16,677 nucleotides of DNA. It comes from CG2-30-40-21 sp043806395 (GTDB lineage: Bacteria > UBA9089 > CG2-30-40-21). This document shows positions 6,619 to 14,400 of the stretch, piece by piece. Below the pieces are notes generated by a model. It saw nothing but the letters and a program-made list of their open reading frames with translations, was not told the DNA's origin and searched no databases. Position 1 is the stretch's first letter; the number at the start of each line of letters is the position of its first letter. Both the position numbers and the translations under genes were made by a program. The stretch covers positions 1 to 16,677 of the forward strand of contig JAZDHC010000076.1 of assembly GCA_043806395.1 (NCBI GenBank), in the 5' to 3' direction.

Positions 6619-7680
6619 TCACCATGCTTGCTTATATGTTTTTATATACTCCAACCACTTCTGTTCCAGATCGCCTATACAGGTAATATCAGGAGAATAT
6701 GCAGCAGAAAGGCTATCATCCAAATTTTTACCATCCCTTAGATTTATCAGGAAGTTACGGAAAAATTTATCTGAGCCATAGTTGTCTATAAGATAGGTAA
6801 CAATACTTAGTGTCTGGACATACCAGAGGTGGATATTTTCTATTTCCTTGCCCTTTGTAATATCTGTATTATCCAATGCCTCCAACGGAAAGTATTTTCC
6901 TTGCTTGATAATACCCAATAATCTCTGATATTCCAAATTATAAGCATGACAATATTTTGTCTCTACGAAGGTGGCAAACCCCTCATCTATCCATTTAGGC
7001 ATAGCTTTATTTTCCATAAACGCATGAAGGATAAGATGACAGAGTTCATGAGGGATGACCGCTTCAAATAGATATTCTGTTTCCCAATAGGAGTGAATGG
7101 ATCGGGTTTCAAAAATACTATAGCCTGAGGTTTGCGAGTTTCTTCCGGTTATCTTCTGGTAGTCTTGTGAGGTGTTATGGATATAAATATGCACCTTTCC
7201 TTTTTGCCAGAACCCAAAGTCACCTATGCCAATCTTTATGGGCATATCAACATACAACTCCATTTTTTGACCAAGGGCTTTTACCTCATCCTCCTTTTGC
7301 CCATAGATAATAAAGTGTTCGACTTCATAGGAAGGATAAAAAATTTTTTTATTAAATTTTGTTAGATCAGAAAACATATCACCAAATCCTGTGTTGCTAC
7401 TTTCTAAAGGTGGGGCAGTATCGCTGGCAATTGTTTTAGCGGACTCAAGGTTTTTCTTTTCCATAAACTTATATCCCCACAACCCAAGACCAACAATAAT
7501 AAGCAGGGTAAGGGCAACATCAAACCCAAGCCATTTTTTCCAATGTTTCCTTTCTGCTCTATATGGTTCATAAAAAGAAGAAGGTTCCCTATAATCACTG
7601 GCTCTCTTAAAAACCTCATGACAAAGGTTGCAATATAATGCCTCACTATCATTGTTATAACCACACTTAGGACATTCCAT
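6619..7680 (-). CDS. membrane-anchored zinc-ribbon / HExxH (peptidase MA-like) metallopeptidase
   Basis: The 353-residue protein opens with a zinc ribbon, CPKCG (C3, C6) and CNLC (C17, C20). A charged linker and one transmembrane helix (about 53-70) follow. A C-terminal domain of about 280 residues carries HELCH (211-215) and the downstream IDEGFA, where E233 is the expected third zinc ligand. This arrangement fits the gluzincin peptidase MA clan, which usually has HExxH and a glutamate about 20 residues later. If the N-terminus is cytosolic, the protease domain faces the periplasm. The substrate is unknown. The ATG follows GAGGG at a good spacing. It lies on the same strand as, and 241 bases downstream of, argF, with a large fold-back repeat between, so co-transcription with the arg genes is uncertain. 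A regulatory or envelope protein-turnover role is inference. Confidence 0.85.
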   Translation of the reverse strand: MECPKCGYNNDSEALYCNLCHEVFKRASDYREPSSFYEPYRAERKHWKKWLGFDVALTLLIIVGLGLWGYKFMEKKNLESAKTIASDTAPPLESSNTGFGDMFSDLTKFNKKIFYPSYEVEHFIIYGQKEDEVKALGQKMELYVDMPIKIGIGDFGFWQKGKVHIYIHNTSQDYQKITGRNSQTSGYSIFETRSIHSYWETEYLFEAVIPHELCHLILHAFMENKAMPKWIDEGFATFVETKYCHAYNLEYQRLLGIIKQGKYFPLEALDNTDITKGKEIENIHLWYVQTLSIVTYLIDNYGSDKFFRNFLINLRDGKNLDDSLSAAYSPDITCIGDLEQKWLEYIKTYKQAW

Positions 7681-7713
7681 GTTTTTACCCTCAATAATTA
7701 TTTAGCCACGAAT

Positions 7714-7920
7714 GGTAACTATTCACCACAGAGGCACAGAGAAAGAAAAAGAATCCACAGATTCAGATTAAGATTTATCCACAGATTACACAGATTACAC
7801 AGATTAAGATTTTTTTGTTTGTTGTGTTTCCATGTCCCTATCTTTACATCTGTGAAATCTGTGTAATCTGTGGATAGATTCTTCTCTGTGTCTCCGTGTC
7901 TCTGTGGTAAACAGTTATCC
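7714..7920. repeat. 207-bp fold-back repeat between argF and the peptidase gene
   Basis: The left arm (GGTAACTATTCACCACAGAG..., then GCACAGAGAAAG, ATCCACAGATTACACAG) is an imperfect inverted copy of the right arm, which ends ...CTCTGTGTCTCCGTGTCTCTGTGGTAAACAGTTATCC when read in pieces. The short unit ACAGATTAC is also repeated in tandem around 7788-7805. Both families (CACAGAGGCACAGAG and CCACAGATTACACAG) are widespread environmental-genome repeats, and frames through them give meaningless peptides. The right end stops one base before the argF stop codon. No clear target duplication is seen. Confidence 0.75.
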
Positions 7921-7921
7921 C

Positions 7922-8848
7922 TCAACACATCAGAAACACCAAAATACCCTTCTGGACATGAAGCCTGTTTTCAGCCTGTTCAAAGACAATAGAATTGGGT
8001 CCCTCAATAGCATCATTGGTTATTTCTTCCCCTCGATGAGCTGGCAGGCAATGCATAACAAGACAGTCTTTATTAGCCATTTCTATTAAGGCATTATTTA
8101 TCTGATAATTATTGAAAAACTCTTTCCTTGTCTTTGTTTCCGCCTCTTGCCCCATACTTGTCCAGACATCGGCATAAAGCACATCAGCACCAAGGGCAGC
8201 CTGAGATGGCTCGCTGAATATCTCTATCCTGCTTCCTGTTTTTAAGGCAATATCTCTTGCCTTATCAAGGATAGATTGATTGGGGGGATAATTTAAGGGT
8301 GACGCTATAGAAATATTCATTCCCATAATTGCACAACCCACTATCAAGCTCTGGGCAACATTATTGCTTCCATCCCCAATATAGGCAAGGGTTACATCTA
8401 CTACTGAACCCTTGTGTTTCCAGATAGTATAGATATCAGCCAATATCTGGCAGGGATGAAACAAATCTGAAAGCCCTGAGATGACAGGTACAGTAGCAAA
8501 TTTCGCCAATATTTCCATATCCTCATGTGAGAATGTTCTGGCAACAATAGCCGAAGTATATCTGGAAAGCACTCGGGCAACATCAGGGATTGATTCCCTT
8601 ACTCCCAATCCTACCTCTTCTGGGGATAAATAGATAGGCTGTCCACCCAACTGCCCTATCCCTACCTCAAAGGAAACCCTGGTTCTGGTTGAAGGCTTTT
8701 GAAATATCAAGGCAACAGACTTACCCTTTAATGGGGTATAATCCTCCATGGATATTTTTTTCTGGATAAGGGAATCTGTTATTTTGAATATCTTCCAAAC
8801 ATCCGTTGCTGTAATATCAAGCATGGTAATAATATCTTTGCGATGCAT
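7922..8848 (-). CDS. argF: ornithine carbamoyltransferase
   Basis: The enzyme joins carbamoyl phosphate to ornithine to make citrulline in arginine synthesis and acts in the cytosol as a trimer of domains. The 308 residues are of normal length. Diagnostic motifs are STRTR (53-57, carbamoyl phosphate), HPCQ (131-134), DVWTSMGQE (227-235, the SMG loop specific for ornithine) and HCLPAHRGEEI (266-276). The start lies two bases after the argD stop, and its ribosome-binding site GAGGGGG is inside the end of argD, so translation is coupled. The C-terminus (RLHVQKGILVFLM) is intact even though a fold-back repeat begins one base past the stop. Confidence 0.97.
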   Translation of the reverse strand: MHRKDIITMLDITATDVWKIFKITDSLIQKKISMEDYTPLKGKSVALIFQKPSTRTRVSFEVGIGQLGGQPIYLSPEEVGLGVRESIPDVARVLSRYTSAIVARTFSHEDMEILAKFATVPVISGLSDLFHPCQILADIYTIWKHKGSVVDVTLAYIGDGSNNVAQSLIVGCAIMGMNISIASPLNYPPNQSILDKARDIALKTGSRIEIFSEPSQAALGADVLYADVWTSMGQEAETKTRKEFFNNYQINNALIEMANKDCLVMHCLPAHRGEEITNDAIEGPNSIVFEQAENRLHVQKGILVFLMC

Positions 8849-8850
8849 GA

Positions 8851-10056
8851 TTACACCCCCTCGTTTCCTAAAAAATGCAATAGTACCCTATCGAGTATCT
8901 CGCAAGCCTCATCTATCTCTTCTCTGGTAATAATCAATGGCGGTATAAACCTCAACACATTTCCGGCAGTAGAGTTAATCAACAGCCCGTTTGTCAGGCA
9001 TTCATTGACCACGGTTGCCCCATTTATCTTTAACGCCATGCCCACCATCAATCCCTTGCCTCTTACCCCATGGATAAGGGATGGATATTTTAATGACAAC
9101 CCTTGCAACCTCTCCACAAAATACCTGCCCATTTGTTCCACAAGGGTACAGATATTATGTTCAAGGATATAATCAATAACAGCTATAGCCGCTGAGCATA
9201 CAAGTGGTGTTGCCCCAAAGGTTGAGGCATGACTTCCGGGTGGAAGCAGGTCTGCCTTTTCCTTAAGTACAAGCATAGCCCCAATAGGCAATCCCCCGCC
9301 AAGCCCTTTAGCTAAGGTCATGACATCTGGAACAATACCATAGTGTTGATAGGCAAACATCATCCCTGTTCTGGCAATGCCTGTTTGTACCTCATCAAGC
9401 ATAAGCAAGAGGTGTCGTTCATCACATATTAGCCGCAGTTCTTGAAGATAATTATCCGTTGGAATATTTACCCCACCCTCACCTTGTATGGGTTCTACCA
9501 GAATAGCACAAGTATTTTCATTAATTGCCTCTTTTACGGCAGATATGTTGTTAAACTCAACATATTTGAATCCAGGGACCAAAGGATCAAAATCCTTTCG
9601 AATCTTTTCCTGACCGGTTGCAGTCATCGTAGCCATGGTTCTGCCATGAAAGGAGTCAGTCATGGTAATTATTTCATACCTTCCGCCAGTTGACTTCCCA
9701 AACCTTCGTGCCAACTTTATGGCTGCCTCATTTGCCTCAGCCCCGCTATTGGCAAAAAATGCCTTGCCCCCAAAGGAAACCTCAGAAAGCTTTTTTGCCA
9801 ACTCCAATTGAGGGATTGTATAATAAAGGTTAGAGGTATGGATTAGCTCAGGTGCCTGTTTATTCAAGGCATCTACTACACACGGATGAGCATGTCCTAA
9901 GGAGTTAACAGCCACACCAGCAACAAGATCAAGGTATCCCCTGCCTTCTATATCCCAAACCCGACAACCTTGTCCCTTTACCATAACAACAGGGAATCGA
10001 TTATAGGTGGGGACAACGAATCGTTTGTAGTCTTCCATTATTTGATCAGTAGTCAT
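8851..10056 (-). CDS. argD: acetylornithine aminotransferase
   Basis: This class-III PLP aminotransferase interconverts N-acetylglutamate semialdehyde and N-acetylornithine; in some bacteria it also serves lysine synthesis. Of 401 residues, SGAEANEAAIKLAR (104-117) binds the cofactor phosphate, LDEVQTGIART (220-230) holds the Asp that pairs with the pyridine nitrogen, and the Schiff-base lysine is K250 in TLAKGLGGG. HASTFGATPLVCSAA completes the family pattern. The ATG overlaps the argB stop as ATGA, and a strong GGAGGTG lies just upstream. Its position between argB and argF supports the acetylornithine rather than GABA or ornithine assignment. Confidence 0.95.
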   Translation of the reverse strand: MTTDQIMEDYKRFVVPTYNRFPVVMVKGQGCRVWDIEGRGYLDLVAGVAVNSLGHAHPCVVDALNKQAPELIHTSNLYYTIPQLELAKKLSEVSFGGKAFFANSGAEANEAAIKLARRFGKSTGGRYEIITMTDSFHGRTMATMTATGQEKIRKDFDPLVPGFKYVEFNNISAVKEAINENTCAILVEPIQGEGGVNIPTDNYLQELRLICDERHLLLMLDEVQTGIARTGMMFAYQHYGIVPDVMTLAKGLGGGLPIGAMLVLKEKADLLPPGSHASTFGATPLVCSAAIAVIDYILEHNICTLVEQMGRYFVERLQGLSLKYPSLIHGVRGKGLMVGMALKINGATVVNECLTNGLLINSTAGNVLRFIPPLIITREEIDEACEILDRVLLHFLGNEGV

Positions 10057-10904
10057 CTTACCACCTCCGTCCCAATCCCTGCATTTGTAAGAAGTTCCAA
10101 AAGAAGGGCATGTGGTATGCGGCCATCAATGATATGAGCCTTACCAACCCCTGACGATACAGCCTCTTTAACCGCTTCTACCTTAGGAATCATTCCACCG
10201 CTTACAACCCCTGTTTTTATCAAATTATCAATCTCATTGACTCGTACCGTAGGAATCAGGGAATCCATATCATTGGCATCCCTTAATATCCCTGGTGTAT
10301 CTGTAAGGAATATAAATTTATATGCATTTAAGGCAACAGCAATGGCTGCGGCTGAGGTATCGGCATTAATATTATACTTTTTGTTATTTTCACCTATTCC
10401 AACCGGGGCAATTACCGGAATAAATCCTGCCTCGTCTAAGGTATTAATTATTTGTGGGTTTATAGCCTGAACCTCTCCCACCAACCCCAGGTTTTCATGG
10501 AGTTTTCTTGCTTCAATCATTGTCCCATCAGTACCACTCAAGCCAACGGCATTGCCACCATGGTGATTAATCAAGGCAACAATCTCCTTGTTTATTTTTC
10601 CGCTAAGGACCATCTCCACAATTTCCATAGTTTCTTCATCTGTAACTCGCTTGCCGTCAATAAATTCCGACGATTTACCCATCTTTTTCATGATATGAGT
10701 AATCTCTGGACCACCACCATGAACCACAATTGGCCTCATGCCTACGAATTTTAATAAAACAATATCCTGAGCAAATGAGTGTTTCAAAGACTCATCCGTC
10801 ATGGCTGCCCCACCATACTTTATTACCATGGTTTTCCCATAAAACTCCTTTATGTACGGCAATGCTTCAATTAATGTATTTATTCGTAAGATTAAGTCTT
10901 TCAT
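10053..10904 (-). CDS. argB: acetylglutamate kinase
   Basis: It phosphorylates N-acetylglutamate, the second and usually feedback-controlled step of arginine synthesis. The 283 residues carry K29-YGG, HGGGP (62-66), RVTD (86-89), NINAD (178-182) and GGMIPK (236-241). The N-terminal helix (about 4-22, LIEALPYIKEFYGK) and the C-terminal H-x3-LLE-x5-GIGT block (265-279) are features of the hexameric, arginine-inhibited enzymes, so feedback inhibition is likely. It is the first gene of argB-argD-argF. No Shine-Dalgarno precedes the ATG, and the -10 box ends only ten bases upstream, which predicts an almost leaderless transcript. Later in-frame starts would remove the conserved helix. argC and argJ are not in the window. 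Confidence 0.96.
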   Translation of the reverse strand: MKDLILRINTLIEALPYIKEFYGKTMVIKYGGAAMTDESLKHSFAQDIVLLKFVGMRPIVVHGGGPEITHIMKKMGKSSEFIDGKRVTDEETMEIVEMVLSGKINKEIVALINHHGGNAVGLSGTDGTMIEARKLHENLGLVGEVQAINPQIINTLDEAGFIPVIAPVGIGENNKKYNINADTSAAAIAVALNAYKFIFLTDTPGILRDANDMDSLIPTVRVNEIDNLIKTGVVSGGMIPKVEAVKEAVSSGVGKAHIIDGRIPHALLLELLTNAGIGTEVVR

Positions 10905-10914
10905 AATGCTTTAT

Positions 10915-10943
10915 ATGATACACTAATTTTTTTAGAAAGTCAA
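10915..10943 (-). promoter_or_regulatory. promoter of argBDF with near-leaderless start
   Basis: On the minus strand, TTGACT (10943-10938), a 17-base spacer and TATCAT (10920-10915) are each 5/6 to consensus. Transcription seven bases past the -10 would begin near 10908, leaving about four bases before the argB ATG at 10904. No ribosome-binding site fits. The ATTAATAGACAC palindrome at 11012-11039 lies about 70 bp upstream. I see no convincing ARG box. Confidence 0.65.
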
Positions 10944-10995
10944 CAACATTTTTTCTTGAAGTTCAATAGTTGCGAACCTTATACCTGTCCACACA

Positions 10996-11045
10996 GTGTC
11001 TAATAATTGGACATTAATAGACACATGTGTCTATTAATGAACACT
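10996..11045. repeat. 28-bp perfect palindrome with flanking direct repeat
   Basis: Positions 11012-11039 form a perfect palindrome with half CATTAATAGACACA (centre CATG). The motif GTGTCTAATAATTGGACA (10996-11013) is repeated in near-identical form as GTGTCTATTAATGAACAC (11027-11044). So three related half-sites stand in 50 bases between two divergent genes. It could be an operator for a dimeric regulator or abutting ends of lost mobile elements. Confidence 0.6.
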
Positions 11046-11330
11046 TTTCAAACATCCCCGCCTGAAAAAACAACATAACATGTGGTAAAATAATAGCTTA
11101 TGAATAATTACAATTATTTGTGAATTTCTGTAACTACATGATATAACTATTCTTAGTACGCAAACCATCATCCTTCTTTGCTTGCTCTGGTATGAAAATT
11201 GCTATTACTATCATAAGTAAGGGGATAGGTGTGTAAAAACACAGCTATCCCCTTGATGGTGTAATCCAATGCTATTTTATATAGCAAAAACAATGCCAGA
11301 GGAGAAAAATTTTGTTAATCTCTGTAACCA
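11046..11330. other. non-coding intergenic stretch with a strong hairpin
   Basis: I find no gene on either strand. Positions 11219-11254 form a near-perfect hairpin: AAGGGGATAG pairs with CTATCCCCTT, then one mismatch, then TGTGT with ACACA around an AAAA loop. No U-tract follows on either strand. A smaller stem, TGCTAT/ATAGCA, is at about 11270-11286. The stretch is not recognisable as a known riboswitch. It may be a repeat remnant or a leader RNA of an upstream start. Confidence 0.45.
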
Positions 11331-11359
11331 TTGGCAGTTATGGCTATTTGCCGTAATAT
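11331..11359 (+). promoter_or_regulatory. probable promoter of the giant exported protein gene
   Basis: TTGGCA at 11331-11336 (5/6) and TAATAT at 11354-11359 (4/6) are separated by 17 bases. The predicted start near 11366 would give a leader of about 66 bases that contains the hairpin at 11374-11412. Confidence 0.4.
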
Positions 11360-11373
11360 TTAATCGTCAGGAG

Positions 11374-11412
11374 GTGTACCATACAGTACGGATAATCTTT
11401 TTTCAGGTACAC
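11374..11412 (+). promoter_or_regulatory. leader hairpin next to a stranded ribosome-binding site
   Basis: GTGTACC (11374-11380) pairs with GGTACAC (11406-11412). A strong CAGGAGG (11369-11375) sits at its left edge with no sensible start codon at the right distance. The real start at 11432 uses GTGAGG at 11421-11426. The stem could compete with ribosome loading, but this is speculation. Confidence 0.3.
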
Positions 11413-11431
11413 AATCATTGGTGAGGTAATT

Positions 11432-14400
11432 ATGAGAAATGTGTTAGCGATATTCATCGCAATTATCTTTTCATTTAATACCATGGCTTATGCCCGGGAG
11501 CTGAAGGGTGTGGTGTCTGGTAATGCTAATGATGTTTATTCTGCCACATTTAAGTTTTCCGCAGATAATACCGATCAACAGCTATTAAAAAAAGATAATA
11601 GCCCCCTTAATTCTGATGATGTCTGCTCCTATTATAATACAATTGATGGCATGAAAATATTCGTTGATGGCATAGATATTGCTTCAAGCAAGTATTCGTA
11701 TCCCAAGAAGATCATGGGGCTGGACCTTTCGGATGTGGCTGGTTGGCCAAGGATAAATATCCCAGCCGGGTGTGTTGGTATTGACCCAAAATTGGGCAGG
11801 TTCAAGTTTTCAGAGGGGAATAATGACTCGCCAACCCTGCTTTCTACCTTTGATACCTATGATGTCAGCTATGGGGTGTCTGTGGTTGATACCGTTGCCT
11901 TTGTTGCCTCATTTCGCTCAGGATTATATGCCCTTGATGTTACTAACCCTAAAAAACCATTATTAATCAATAATTATAACACCACTGGCTGGGCATATGA
12001 GGTTTGCGTCAGAAATAATTATGCCTTTGTGGCTGATGCGTATTCTGGCTTGCAGATAATCGATGTTTCCAATCCCAAGAATCTTACCCTTGTTGGCAAT
12101 TGTGCTACCAATGGTTGGGCATACGATATTTTCGTTGAGGGCAGGTATGCTTATCTGGCTGATTATCGATTAGGACTACAAATAATAGATGTACAGAATC
12201 CAGCAAAGCCTGAGATTGTGGGTAATTGTCGGACAGATAGCACGGCTTATGGTGTCTGGGTTTCAGGACAATATGCCTATCTGGCTGATGGGTTAAGTGG
12301 ATTGAGGATTATAGATGTATCAAATCCTGATAGCCCAAGATTAGTCAGCACCTATGATACTAAGGGTAAGGCTTATGATGTTCAGGTTGTGGGTAAATAT
12401 GCTTTTGTGGCTGATGGTCAGTGTAGCGGGTTACAGATAATCGATGTTTCCAATCCGGCTGCCCCAAAGCTGGTTGGCTGTTGTACTACACCAGGGATAG
12501 CAAGTAAGATTCATGTCTTGGATGGATATGCGTATATAGCTGATGGACAGAATAGCGGATTGCAGATAATAAATGTTTCGGATGTAAATAATCCCATTAT
12601 TGTGGCAAGTTGCAAGACATCGGGCAAGGCTTATGGGATATTTCTTTCCGGCAAGAATGCCTTTGTGGCTGATGGCTCTAATGGATTACATATAATTGAT
12701 GTCCCTCACCCATGTGAGGCACCAAAGGGTAAGGTGACTGTTGATTGCTTACTTGCCAGCAATGCGGATTTTAGTATTGACTCTACCCCTCCTGTTGTTA
12801 CAGGTGTCTTTCCATCCAACAAATTAGCTGCCGTACCTGTTGATACGGATGTGGTTATAAATTTCAGCGAGATAATGAATCCTTCTTTGACTGAGGCATC
12901 ATTTGGTATTTCACCTGATCCAGGGACAAGGGCATATAAATGGAGTAATGATGGCAAAACGATAACAATTGATTTGCAACGATTTAGTTATGATAGCCTG
13001 TACAATTGCGTGGTAACAACTCAGTCAGTTGACCTGTGTGGTAATCATTTACCTCAAAGCTATACATGGTCATTTTATACAGAAAAACAGGCTACGACAA
13101 CATTGCAGTCTACGCTTTTTTCACCTACCCCCGCAGGTGGGAACGAGTATGATATTACCTGGCAGATAACCGGCGGGAAACCACCATATCTTATTGATCT
13201 ATATTATTCTACAGATGGTGGAAAGGTTTATCTCCCTATCACTCAAAATACAATCGGAACCTCATACCGCTGGAGGGTGCCTCAGGTAAATTTTAATGAT
13301 GTTAAACTCAAGGTGGTAGCTATTGATGCCTCAGGTGCTCAGGTAAATAGCGTTAATCAGATAGACTCGTTGCCACCACAAGTAGTACAAACCATACCAG
13401 CAAACAATGCGATAGATGTTGCCTCAAACATTGGGACAATAACCGTGGTCTTTAACGAGGGGATGAACCACAGCCAGACACAGGATTCGTTTACTCTGAA
13501 TAATGGTGTAATAATCAAGGCTTGTCATTCTATTGTGGACAAGAGTCCAGGAACGACTACTAATATCACGAGTTTAATAATAAATGGGTATGAATGGAAT
13601 GCGGCTAATACCATACTGAAAATAGGTGTAAATGGCCTGCAGCCAGATACTGAATATGCGTGTATGATTAGCAATCAGGCAAGGGATATTGTTGGGAATA
13701 CATTGACAACAGCCTATAAGTGGAACTTTAAGACAATGTACGAGAATGGCTTAATAATGGCATCATTGTTTCAGCCAGATGGTATATTATGCCTTGTTGG
13801 CGGGAGCAGTCAATCCGTCCAGTGGCAGGTATCAGGCGGTACGCCACCCTATAGCACAGAATTGTATTATACCACAGGCTCTGGCACATGGGTGTCAATA
13901 GCGAGTGCCGTTGTATCACCGTATAAATGGACAGTACCAGTAGTAAACTCAGAGGATGGACAGCTGAAACTATTGGTTACAGATGCTCAAGGGACCTGTA
14001 TTAAGGCAGTAAGTAATATGTTTGGAATAGATTCCATTCCACCGACTGTAGCAAGTAGCATACCAGCAAAAAATATGGCAGATGTTGATATTGCTACCAA
14101 TATTACCATTGATTTCTCTGAGAAGATGAATACCAGCAAGACACAAGAGGCATTTGTTATCAGCCCTGACCCGGGTATTAGTGGTTATTGCTGGAGCAAC
14201 GGCTCAAAGACGCTTACGATAGAGTTTATGGGTACGCTGAGTTACAATACGACATATACTTGTATGATCTCAAATAATGTCAGGGAGTTCTGTGCCGGAA
14301 ACCAATTAGCAGGTAGTTTTACATGGTCATTTACGACCAGAAAGGTGTGTCAGTCGCTTCAGGCTACCCTTATCTCCCTTAATGGTGGTCAGTGCCTTGC

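Noticed and set aside
7719..7928. 69-codon minus-strand open frame (STDYTDFTD, NLCNLW peptides)
   Set aside because: It is a translation of the fold-back repeat; such peptides are a familiar false gene call.
11194..11238. 14-codon frame MKIAITIISKGIGV resembling the start of NifX/NifB-like small proteins
   Set aside because: Too short, no ribosome-binding site, and its end lies within the hairpin at 11219-11254.
10921..11431. Possible ARG box or c-di-GMP/other riboswitch
   Set aside because: No match to the ARG box consensus at the arg promoter and no recognisable riboswitch core; only generic stems are present.
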